10,604 nt of DNA from a candidate division SR1 bacterium (GTDB taxonomy: Bacteria; Patescibacteriota; Gracilibacteria; Absconditabacterales; Absconditicoccaceae): positions 1 through 10,604 of the forward strand of contig PDOX01000044.1 in assembly GCA_002746475.1 (NCBI GenBank). Direction: 5' to 3'. The position numbers and the translations under genes were made by a program. Shown here piece by piece: positions 1 to 8,325 of this stretch. The notes beneath the pieces were generated by a model. The model had not been told where the DNA came from. It saw nothing but the letters and a program-made list of their open reading frames with translations, and ran no database searches. Numbering within the stretch: the stretch's first letter is position 1; every line of letters starts with the position of its first letter.

Positions 1-1318
1 CCTTTCTCATCGCGGAAATATTTTCTCTGGCAATCATTTTATTTCCAATTCCCGCTTGGATAGGGATAGCAAAGAGATGTTTTGGGATCAAGGTTTTCAG
101 TCTCTTCACGATTTCTCTCCCAAAATAATACGACTTATCTTTGTGGATAATCCAACTCAACGCTTCTATCACCTCATTATTTACAAACACATCCAGTTTC
201 ACCAAATCTGAAGGTGCATATTTTTTGAATTCATAGTTCATGGTCGCATATCCTTTGGTCTTAGATTTGAGTTTATCATAAAAATCTACGATCACCTCCC
301 CCATGGGCATGAGATATTTCCACACCACTCTATTTTGGTCGAGATAATCCATATTCACCATCGTTCCTCTGTATTCTTGACAGAGTCCCATAATTTCTCC
401 TGCAAACTCGTTGGGTCACACCACTTCTATCTCAGAAAACGGCTCCATAATCGTCTCTACCATCCCTTGCGCAATCATGTCTGATCCTGATCTCACCAGC
501 ATTCGTGGTTTTAACACTTCTTCATATTTTTCTTTGATCAGTAATTCGGTTTCAGACAGGATATCGTTTTCTGTATCTTGCAACAAGGGAGCAAGGGTTT
601 TGTACTCCTCTGCTGATAACTCATGTTTCAACACATGAGCAAAATAGCCAGTTTTCAACAGTTCCTTGATATTCTGTCATGATTTTATGGTTTCAAGATT
701 GAGTTGTTTAGATTTCACGAGATACACAACTGTCGGAGTTGTAAAAATCGTTTCAAGATTATATTCTCTGGATAATCTTTCCTTAATAATATCCATATGC
801 AACATCCCCAAAAACCCACATCTAAAACCTAACCCCAAGGCTTTAGAGTCTTCCATATCGTATTCTATCGCACTATCATTCAGCGATAATTTCGCTAATG
901 ATTCCTTGAGTTTATCATATTCTGTCGTTTCCAAGGGAAAAATCCCAGCATAGATAAAGGGCTTGGTTTTCTTAAATCCAGGAATAATGTACTGTTGCAA
1001 TACTGTTGGATCTTCAGTTTTATTTTTATCCATCATGATCACGGTATCTCAAATTTGGGCATCACGCACCGATTTCAGTCCTGTCACGATGTATCCAATC
1101 TGTCCTTGATTCAAGTTTTTATCTTTGTGATAGTCAGGATTGAAATATCCTAATTCTGTCGGCATAATATTCGTATCCGAATGGATCAAATACAAATTTT
1201 TCCCTATACTAAAAGATCCGCTCACTACTTTCACGTAAATCACCACTCATTTATAGGGGTCATACACACTATCAAAAATCAAGGCTTTCGAGATAGTTGG
1301 TATATTATTTTCTGTCAT
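1..1318 (-). CDS. lepA: Elongation factor 4 (LepA), lacking the GTPase domain; C-terminus off the window
   Basis: Homologue of EF4/LepA, the ribosome-associated translation factor. The 439 codons visible align with LepA from domain II onward: residues 11-26 match the domain II entry (ALIFDS, then GVV), about 114-200 match domain III ([21 protein letters not shown]), and about 293-439 match domain V and the start of the C-terminal domain (PIQAGIG, IARENIS). About 45 C-terminal residues should lie beyond position 1. The ~185-residue N-terminal GTPase domain (P-loop, switch regions, NKID) is absent. An in-frame TAA at 1340-1342 blocks upstream extension, and only about 150 non-coding bases separate this gene from its neighbour. 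Residues about 204-275 look like an insertion compared with E. coli LepA. Glycines 24, 90, 214 and 301 are encoded by TGA. A TATAAT box lies just upstream. It is either a truncated or split LepA with the G domain encoded elsewhere, or a relic; the preserved frame and motifs argue against simple decay. Confidence 0.9.
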
Positions 1319-1353
1319 AAATTTCGTTTTTTCATAAAATTAAATATGTACAT

Positions 1354-1384
1354 ATTATAATAGCTATTAGCAAAATATTTGCAA
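1354..1384 (-). promoter_or_regulatory. Putative sigma-70-type promoter for lepA
   Basis: On the minus strand a TTGCAA (1379-1384) is followed after 19 nt by a perfect TATAAT (1354-1359). An overlapping TATTAT would give a 16-nt spacer instead. The expected transcript start would leave a leader of roughly 30 nt before the lepA ATG at 1318. Its position between the upstream terminator and the ATG supports a genuine gene start there, and not a broken downstream fragment. Confidence 0.5.
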
Positions 1385-1402
1385 GAAGAAAAGGAAAGTT
1401 AT

Positions 1403-1436
1403 AAAAAACTTCCATTCTAACAGAATGAAAGTTTTT
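1403..1436 (-). terminator. Intrinsic terminator after the sigma-region-4-like gene
   Basis: Two 15-nt arms (1404-1418 and 1422-1436) pair completely, with one G-U and a 3-nt loop. On the minus strand the 3' arm ends in a run of six T. It lies 31 nt beyond the stop codon of the 1467-2555 gene and separates it from lepA. The A/T ends of the stem mean it could also stop transcription from the other direction. Confidence 0.75.
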
Positions 1437-1466
1437 AATGGATATTATATCAAAATATAATCGTTA

Positions 1467-2555
1467 TTATTTTCTTAATTTATATACTCCTTTATCAACT
1501 CTTTCAAAGATATCCTTGTGCTTTTGCAGGTTAATCATTACTGTATTATGACTTACCATTTTTTCTTTTAACACCTCTTTTTCAAGTTCTTTGACTCACA
1601 TTGGTCTATTATTCCTTTCCATAATTCTTTGGATGATATCCTTTACTAATCCTCATTCAAATCACCATTCTTTCAATCCATATAATCCCAATCACATATT
1701 TACAAAAATATCACCGTTCTTTACAAGTTCATTGTGAACCGTATTTACTTTTATATTCTTACCAGGAAAAATTTTCATAATTCTTTCCGGGATATCTTGA
1801 TAATGAAGAGGTTTTTTCATTTTTCTCAAGATATGCACAAGTTTCAATTTTATTGTTCTTGGATTTACATCACTAAAAGACAAAAGTCATATTCTACCAT
1901 CAAAAGAAACAACAGCTCTCAATGAATTAAATAAGTTTATATAAAAGTCATCCCTACTTAAAAATGAAATATCACTATATTCTTTTGAAAAAATACCTTT
2001 TATATATGAAATAAATTCATTGGTTTCCTGACTCTCTCCTCTCTTAATAAAATATTCTTCAACAGTAAGAGCAATCCTTGTCAAAATGTCCTCATATAAA
2101 TTATCAAGATAGAAAGACTTATCAATCAATCTATTTCTCTTTAAATAAAGAATATCAAAATCTGATACCAAAATCAACAATAATTCTTGCTTATTAAATT
2201 TAAATAAATTTTTATTTACCAATTTAGATATCAATAAGTTCTCCTCCAAAAATCATCAATTTTGCTCTAATATTTTTTTTGCTTCATCTAATACTTCCAT
2301 ATATGTTGTATTCCCAACAATTAATCTTCTAAATCTCATTAATGCTTGGGATTCTATCTGTCTAATTCTTTCTCTGGTTAGATTATATTCCTTACCAATT
2401 CTCTGGAGAGGAATTCCTTTATTTCCATCTAATCAAAATTTTCTCATTAAAACAAGTCTTTCTTTTGGCTTACAATAGATTAAAGTATCTTTTAAATTTG
2501 TACACTCCAAATCTACATGTATTTTTTTATCATCCATTTTAACAGAAAATGTCAT
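1467..2555 (-). CDS. Sigma-70 region 4 plus HARE/winged-helix DNA-binding protein
   Basis: A 362-residue putative transcription regulator. Residues about 29-80 closely resemble sigma-70 region 4, including the helix-turn-helix that reads the -35 box (PLQRIGKEYNLTRERIRQIE at about 49-68). No sigma region 2 or 3 is present, so it is unlikely to be a complete sigma factor. Residues about 85-225 are a helical linker with no recognised motif. Residues about 233-298 look like a HARE-HTH domain (the family of the RNA polymerase delta subunit N-terminus), with TVHNELVKNGDIFV and LYGLKEWG. Residues about 302-360 look like a second winged helix (NTVMINLQKHKDIFERV, then GVYKLRK). TGA encodes glycines 41, 100, 101, 223, 288, 298, 301 and 320. 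The ATG at 2555 gives the full sigma-4 match and follows a TTGACA promoter. Sigma-4/HARE fusions are known in bacteria; the target genes here are unknown. Confidence 0.88.
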
Positions 2556-2583
2556 AATTATGAACTTTTAGATAGATAAATTA

Positions 2584-2604
2584 CACTACAAATAATGTAT
2601 AGTG
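2584..2604. repeat. Small inverted repeat in the leader of the sigma-4-like gene
   Basis: CACTA and TAGTG arms flank an 11-nt centre, with an ACA/TGT pair also possible inside. The repeat sits just downstream of the predicted transcription start and about 30 nt upstream of the ATG at 2555. It is a candidate operator or leader hairpin, for instance for autoregulation, but the arms are short and AT-rich sequence produces such repeats by chance. Confidence 0.25.
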
Positions 2605-2613
2605 ATTGTCTTA

Positions 2614-2641
2614 AATGTAATAAAACAAAAATGAATGTCAA
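2614..2641 (-). promoter_or_regulatory. Putative sigma-70-type promoter for the sigma-4-like gene
   Basis: A perfect TTGACA (2636-2641) is followed after 16 nt by TACATT (2614-2619), which matches the -10 consensus at four of six positions. Transcription would start near 2607, leaving a leader of about 50 nt before the ATG. Confidence 0.5.
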
Positions 2642-2775
2642 GTAATTCTTGAATTTTATTACTATATTTTATTAGTATATCGATGATCACAAGAAACAAA
2701 ACACCCCTTACCAAAAGATCTTATAACTAACAACTGTAAAATACAATTATTTCTAATACTCAACTTTCTCTATTC

Positions 2776-2801
2776 AAAAAAAGTGGTATTCACAACACCA
2801 C
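2776..2801 (-). terminator. Intrinsic terminator of the tRNA-His/tRNA-Lys unit
   Basis: On the minus strand GTGGTGTT pairs with AATACCAC (8 bp, one G-U, 3-nt loop) and is followed directly by seven T. It lies 58 nt past the 3' end of tRNA-Lys, in the right orientation to end the tRNA transcript. Confidence 0.75.
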
Positions 2802-2858
2802 AATTACCTAGTTTTTATGCTGATTTACATCGTTTTTGATGTAATAAATCTCTTACTT

Positions 2859-2931
2859 TGGGTTAGCAGGGATTCGAACCCTGGACCTGCGGATTAAGAG
2901 TCCGTTGCTCTACCAACTGAGCTACTAACCC
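2859..2931 (-). tRNA. tRNA-Lys (anticodon CUU)
   Basis: The 73-nt sequence folds as a full cloverleaf: acceptor GGGTTAG/CTAACCC, D stem GCTC/GAGC, loop CTCTTAA with anticodon CTT, and T stem CAGGG/CCCTG with TTCGAAT in the loop. The discriminator is A. The 3' CCA is not encoded and must be added by the CCA-adding enzyme. The first anticodon-stem pair (27-43) is an A-C mismatch; the other four pairs are intact. It is read from the same promoter as tRNA-His, 10 nt upstream. Confidence 0.95.
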
Positions 2932-2941
2932 ACCAAAAAAA

Positions 2942-3018
2942 TGGGGCGAACGACGGGGATCGAACCCGCGACACGAGGAACCACAACCCTCTGCTCTACC
3001 AACTGAGCTACATCCGCC
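2942..3018 (-). tRNA. tRNA-His (anticodon GUG)
   Basis: A full cloverleaf: acceptor GCGGATG/CGTTCGC, D stem GCTC/GAGC, anticodon stem GAGGG/TCCTC with loop TTGTGGT (anticodon GTG), and T stem GCGGG/CCCGT. The extra 5' G (-1, at 3018) faces discriminator C73, the identity element of tRNA-His. The CCA end is encoded (2942-2944), unlike in the adjacent tRNA-Lys. First gene of a two-tRNA unit. Confidence 0.96.
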
Positions 3019-3040
3019 ATATTTTCTATGTGCGCTCTGT

Positions 3041-3068
3041 ATCATATTTATTTACCATGTATTTTCAA
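3041..3068 (-). promoter_or_regulatory. Sigma-70-type promoter of the tRNA unit
   Basis: TTGAAA (3063-3068) and TATGAT (3041-3046) are separated by 16 nt on the minus strand, 22 nt upstream of the 5' end of tRNA-His. The A/T-rich DNA further upstream could act as an UP element. It faces away from the plus-strand operon that begins at 3191. Confidence 0.65.
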
Positions 3069-3190
3069 GAGTATTTTTGTTAAAATAATTTTTATTTATA
3101 TTTTTCTGTTGTTTTTTTATCTTAAATCTATATGCTCACTTCTAGTTATTATTATCTGGCATATATTTTATATAGAGAATAAATTAAATA

Positions 3191-3691
3191 ATGTCAAAAT
3201 TTAAAATATTAAATAACATATTTCTGATAATATTAAGCATATTCTTATCTTTTGGACTTGTATATCTTTTTAAAAATACTGAATTATTACAAGCTAGCAT
3301 CTTATCTCTAGAAGACTACACTACAATTAAAAAAAACAACTGGGATATGGCCTATAAGACCCAAAATAATCATCTTGAGATATTTTGCTCTGATACACTT
3401 GATTTACAAGTCGATACCATTACTACTCATATTATTCATAATGACGATATTATAATAGACTGGGGAAAAGCTGAATACCAAAATAGTATGCATATCAATA
3501 CGCAAACTCCATGAGAAACAAAGATTATTATCAATAATATCAAAACCATCAATTGTAAAGAAAGTATTATTGATGTGCCATTTGACGGGGAGTATCGTAA
3601 TCTTATTGTGAATACTATTATAAGCACAAATAAAAAGAAAACAAAAAATTTAAAAATTGGAAATTTAAATACTACAACTACCCACGGATAA
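3191..3691 (+). CDS. Small membrane-anchored extracellular protein, unknown function
   Basis: A 166-residue protein not recognised as a known family. Residues about 9-27 form one hydrophobic segment (IFLIILSIFLSFGLVYLF) after a short basic N-terminus, so it is a membrane anchor or uncleaved signal. The remainder is rich in alternating polar/hydrophobic stretches (TKIIINNIKTI, NLIVNTII) suggesting a beta-sandwich outside the membrane. Cys66 and Cys122 could form a disulfide. Glycine 108 is encoded by TGA at 3512-3514; under the standard code the protein would end there. The ATG at 3191 starts just ahead of the anchor; no clear Shine-Dalgarno sequence precedes it. It is first in a probable operon with the surface protein 55 nt downstream, which suggests a joint cell-envelope role. 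Confidence 0.8.
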
Positions 3692-3746
3692 GAAAAACAA
3701 AAAACTATCAAATACAACATTTTATTATTTATTTACAACTCTAGTG

Positions 3747-5477
3747 ATGAAAAAAAAGATCTTAAGTTTCATATTTTATTTTGTTGTTATTGGATTTTTT
3801 GGTATAACAAATTGAGTCTTTGCAACAGATATTGATGGGTTTTTGGTCACTGTTCCTAAAACGTTATCGGTCAATGAAGCTGTTGATATGGAAATTAGTG
3901 CCGTGAAAGATGGGAATGTTGTTTCTGATTATAAAGATATGGTGTTCATTAGAGTGGATGGTGGCATCTCTGGTGATCAAGTGATATTGCCTGGTGGTGG
4001 AACCTACAACTTTGAACCTACAGATCAAGGTAAAAAATTATTTTCAAAAGGGTTTAAAATAATGAAGGCAGGAACGTATACTCTCGTAGTAGAATCAATT
4101 ATAGATGATAGTATAAATAGTCAAACAACCATTGTAGTAAAAGATAAAAAGACAAATGAAATTAAAAATATTGATATCATCTCTCCTACAAATGATTGAG
4201 TTGAATTGTGAGATACTGTAGATATTATAGGTTCAAGTATTGACTTACCAAATACTCCTGTACAAATCTTTCTCAATGGACAAAAGGTAGCGAGCACAGA
4301 ATCTGATACCAATGGAGATTTTTCTAGTAAAGTTTCTTTAAGTAAAACCGGAGATAACAACTTAGAGATCAAAGCTTTTGATATCAACAATAATTTAATC
4401 GGAAAATCAGCTCGTATACATTTTAAGGTAGATAAAAATAAAACAATTCCTGCTATCAAAGAAGTTATCATAGATCCCTGAACTACTGTAGAAAAAGCAA
4501 GCAAAATAACAATTACCTTAAAAACAAGAGATGATATTAAAGATGCAAAAATTATACTTAATGAAAAGAAAAGACCTAGTATGGACAATATCGCTGTTGG
4601 AGAATTTAAGAAATCATTTCTCGCACAAAAAGCTGGGAAAATAAAGTTAAAATTTATGGTCATAGATAAATGAGAAGAAAAAATTTTTGATAAAAATACC
4701 GTAATTACAGTAAATGAAGTCACTACTTGACTTACTGGAACACATGATTCCTTTAATGAAAAAAATAACGACTTACTTACATGAGAAGTCACAAAAAAAA
4801 CAGAAGAAGAAATAGTGAATCTTAATAGGATTGGAGATGTTATCATTAATCCAGATTCTGTTGATGGAAGCAAAATCAATATTTCTTGGGAAAATATAGG
4901 AGATGCAAAAAAATTTAAAGTTTCATATGGATTAGAAAAAACAACATTAAAGCAAAATATTATTGTTGATTCTACTAAGGTTAATGTTGAAAAAATAGAT
5001 CCAAAATTAACTTATTTCTTTCTAATTACTCCACTCAATGACGAGGAAGTTCCTGATGGTAATCCTTCTAATATCATTGAATATACTTTCTGATGAAGTA
5101 ATACGTGTACTGTAGGGAACATCCATATTACGACCAAGAGAATTGAAAATAAAAATTATCTTACATGGACTGCTGCAAAACACGTTGAAAAATATGAAAT
5201 TTACAGATCTGATACAGCAGATAGTAAAACAACAATTGCAGATATGGATAAAATATGAGAAACAAAAGATACAAAATTTGAATATCCATTTGATATTAAT
5301 GCTCCAGAAGAAAAATATGCCTATTACGCTATCCAAGCTGTATGTAAAGGTGGACAAAAAATACAAATTGGTAATGTAGAAAAAGTAAAAACAGGACCTA
5401 TTGATAATCTTATTGCTATTATTGTCTTTTCTGCATTGATGTTTTCTATGTATAAATTATATAAAATTAGTGCATAA
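3747..5477 (+). CDS. Surface protein with Ig-like and fibronectin-III-like domains, C-terminally anchored
   Basis: A 576-residue exported protein. Residues 1-26 are a signal peptide (KKK, hydrophobic core, likely cut after VFA) in which glycine 23 is a TGA codon. Residues about 27-131 form an Ig-like beta domain (GTYTLVVES near its end); about 142-228 resemble a bacterial Ig domain (ISPTND, VQIFLNGQ, TDTNGDF-like strand order); about 235-322 are a third beta domain. A polar linker (about 323-360) leads to two fibronectin-III-like modules: about 362-448 (INISWENIGDAKKFKVSYGL) and about 455-548 (NYLTWTAAKHVEKYEIYRSD). Residues about 553-570 form a C-terminal transmembrane helix followed by a short basic tail. 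TGA encodes glycines 23, 151, 155, 245, 309, 328, 346, 449, 450 and 504. Such architectures usually mediate adhesion or envelope scaffolding; that role is inferred. Domain boundaries are approximate. Confidence 0.87.
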
Positions 5478-5548
5478 CGAAAGACTATACACATCAAAAA
5501 AACATAAATATAAAATTAAAAAAGATTATATCAACTAACAAAAATAAT

Positions 5549-8287
5549 ATGACTGCTTTTTGGAAAAAAAAATATCGTTATCATTTACCCACTAATTCAG
5601 ATTTTGTAAATTATAGTAAAAATACTACAAATGTTGATATAGATATAGACAATTCTCCATACTTTCTATTTTCTCCAATTTCTCTTGCAGAGAGTATTCA
5701 CGTCGGACAATTATACCAATTATTTTTACAAGATACTTTTCGTAGATTTTTAGGAAAAAAAACAAAAAACACGTATAAAGATATCTTTTTATGGGATTTT
5801 TCTCTCACTATTTATAAAAACCTCTGACATCAAACAATTCATACAGAGAAGATCAACAAACAACAAAAACAAAATAAAAATAAAATTATTCAGTCTTTTA
5901 TTCCTTATAATAATGAAGAATACAATAGTCTAGATGAGCATACTTTTTTGAAAACACGTGAACTTTTTGTTGATATCCAAAATCATATCAGTATCCAGCA
6001 AAAAAACATTCCACGAGATACTCAATTATCAAGAGAATTAAATAGTAAAGATTACTACATACAAGAACAAAAAGTTCCTCAATATGAAATTAAATTTTTT
6101 GTTGATGGGAAGGGTGATGCAATTCCAACATACTGGGATTGTCCGTATACTTTTTTTTCTACTGTTGCTATTGCAGTAAATCCAAAAGATAGGAGATACA
6201 AAAAACATTTGGGAAGAAATGTAATTATTCCTATCATTAATAAAAAGATTCCAATTATTACTGATGAAAATATTAGTATGATTGAGGGACAATGAGCAAA
6301 AGCAATCAACCCTGGACATGATAATTATGGACTTACTCTTGCTCTAAAATATCATTTGTCTACTGATCAATATAGTATCAGCAATACTGGAAATTTTACC
6401 AAAATTTGTGGACGTTTTGCTTGAAAAAATGTTAATGAATTCAAAGATAATATTATAAAATATCTTTCGGATATTTGAAATCTTTCTAAGATATGATCGG
6501 TACCAAAACCTATTTATTACAATAGATACACAAATACTCCGCTTATTACATTAAATAAAAAACAATATTTTTTTTCTAATTCAACAATAGAAGCAGATAT
6601 TACTCCTATTTCAAGTTATGCAAAAGTATGATGACTCTTGCCTATTCTCAATAATAAAGAAGGGGAAAGTTATATTTTTTCTGAGAAAGATTTCCTAGCG
6701 AAAGAAAAAAGTTCTCCTTCTCTTGTTTTGTTTCTCATGATCATTCACCTTTTGTTAGAATGAAGAATGAGATCTTCCTTTCGTCTAGAAGATTATATAA
6801 CATTACTTTTCTCTCCAAGTGCAAGTGATCAAGGGAAAAAGAAAAAATATGAAAAATATCTAGAATACTATTACCATTATCCTAGCATACAAAAAAAAGA
6901 TGTTCTTGTAATAAAAAACATATTAAACACGCTCATTACTGACCTTCATACAGATACTTTAAGTGATCTATTAAATAAAATTCCGTATCTTACTATACAA
7001 AAGGACTGAAATTACCATGTCTTGTGGAATAAGGTTATCAATCAAGAAGAAGAATATTTTTTACAGACTACCCACTATTTTCATAAAGACTTTTTGATGA
7101 CTTCGCTATATCATTCAATACTTTCCCGTACTACATCTTCCATTATATGTTTTGATAATAGTCAAAAATCACAAGTATCTTTACTAAAATATATATCTCA
7201 AAATTCTCATTATTCTCCTATATTTTTTGATACTTTGTGTGATGAAAAATGAGTTCCATACACCTTCAAAAATTCAAAAATTCTTTATAGCCAACTACAA
7301 ACTATACAAAAACAATATGGTCCTGATAGTATTAGAATACTATTTCTTAAGGCACAACAAAACAAAGAAAATATTACAAGTCCTGTACCCTATATTGAAA
7401 GAATGATTCAAAAAATTTGGAATATGTGTAGATTAAGTTTCCATACTATACCTAAAACACAAATACACTGATTTGATAAAGATCTCTCTCAAAAACTTAA
7501 TAAAAATATTTCCAAATTTACTCCTTTTGATCTATGGATTATTAAACAAACAAATGAACTTATATATCGTATCAATGAACATAGAAAGACTGATAAATAT
7601 CTTGAATGATTAGAACTCTTAGAACGTTATATTATAGAATATTTTGATCATTATGTTGAAATTCAAAAAATCTATTCTTCTCAGTATAGCTCTGATATTA
7701 TGAGTTATTGTTTAATATTTTTACTCCAGTACTTAGAAGATTACCTTCCTCTTTTATGTTATTCCATTAGGCAATATTTTGATTATAGCACACTTGTTCT
7801 TGATCCAATTATCATAGAAGTACCTGAATATAAGGCAAATATTTTTAATGATCTCATTACAAAGATACAAGAGCTAAAATTACAAAATGGTTATATGAAA
7901 CATGAATTAATTGATGTAAATATTCAATGTGGTCCTGATATGCATAATTTTCTTGTGGAATATAAACCTGTTTTTATGGGAATGCTCCCTATTAGGGAAT
8001 TAGAAATATGAGAACAAAAAGAAATTTGTTCTGATGATTACTTATGGGAACATATTATTGATATTCGTTTGGGGATAAAAAAAGTTGAAAATAAACAAAC
8101 AAAAAAAGAAACAATAGAAGAAATCTCTAAACATATCGCAGAAATTGAAGATGAAATTCAGAGAAAAAAAATTCTCCTTGGACGTATCCTCCCCCTTGGA
8201 GATATGCAAAAAATTAAAGAAAAAAAAGTAGAAATAGAACAGTTAAAAGAATATCTTTCAACACTAAAAACTAAACTTAACCCATAA
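5549..8287 (+). CDS. Divergent/degenerate valyl-tRNA synthetase-like protein
   Basis: A 912-residue protein collinear with ValRS (usually about 880-950 residues). Recognisable ValRS segments: the Rossmann start (SIHVGQLYQLFLQDTFRRF, 49-67), editing domain (TVAIAVNPKDRRY, 205-217; IPIITDE, 234-240), return to the catalytic domain (GRFAGKN, 288-294), the KMSKS-side segment (DEKG, then QYGPDSIRILFLKA, 565-602), the anticodon-binding helical domain (LWIIKQTNELI, 662-672) and a C-terminal coiled-coil arm (about 853-910). The signatures are altered: HIGH is HVGQ (51-54), GTDH is about DFSL (83-86), TTRPET is WDCPYT (196-201), the editing GTGAVKITPAHD block is GQGAKAINPGHD (247-258), and KMSKS is KNSKI (574-578). 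The zinc-binding cysteines are also missing. TGA encodes 13 glycines, including G249. Either a paralogue that lost aminoacylation or an extremely divergent ValRS. Third gene of the operon, 71 nt after the surface-protein gene. Confidence 0.85.
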
Positions 8288-8297
8288 GAAAATGTTT

Positions 8298-8324
8298 TAA
8301 AATATAGGTATTTTATTCTTTTCT
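8298..8324 (+). terminator. Terminator of the ValRS-like operon
   Basis: TAAAATA and TATTTTA (7 bp, 4-nt loop) are followed by TTCTTTTCT, starting 10 nt after the ValRS-like stop codon. The gap between the convergent genes is only 38 nt, so this hairpin may serve both. The stem has no G-C pair and is weak. Confidence 0.5.
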
Positions 8325-8325
8325 A

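Larger units (their letters stand above)
2556..2858. other. 303-bp intergenic region between the sigma-4-like gene and tRNA-Lys
   Basis: No gene is visible in either direction. It contains the promoter and a small inverted repeat of the sigma-4-like gene (2584-2641), the terminator of the tRNA unit (2776-2801), and an AT-rich hairpin (arms 2825-2831 and 2838-2844, 7 bp, loop of six) just past the 3' end of tRNA-Lys, possibly relevant to 3' processing. The stretch about 2645-2775 shows nothing recognisable. Confidence 0.6.

Noticed and set aside
1..1318. lepA broken into four fragments
   Set aside because: The breaks are TGA codons at glycines 90, 214 and 301 (plus 24), with protein similarity continuous across them. 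Only the missing G domain is a real loss.
2825..2844. 7-bp hairpin considered as the tRNA terminator
   Set aside because: It lacks a following T-run and is A/T-rich. The hairpin at 2783-2801 with seven T is the better terminator.
2863..3045. Minus-strand 60-codon open frame
   Set aside because: It is a read-through of the tRNA-Lys and tRNA-His genes (the CSSVGRA and LVAQLVEQ stretches are typical of translated tRNA genes), not a protein.
4121..4879. Long minus-strand open frame of 252 codons
   Set aside because: It lies antisense inside the surface-protein gene, has low-complexity hydrophobic composition and no family motif. The plus-strand frame has signal peptide, Ig/FN3 motifs and membrane anchor.
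6038..6319. Minus-strand frames opposite the ValRS-like editing domain
   Set aside because: They are antisense shadows, while the plus strand carries clear ValRS editing-domain similarity.
5549..8287. Series of short frames that could be read as a decayed, frameshifted synthetase pseudogene
   Set aside because: All pieces are in one frame separated only by TGA, which is sense in this genome. No frameshift, TAA or TAG occurs before 8285.
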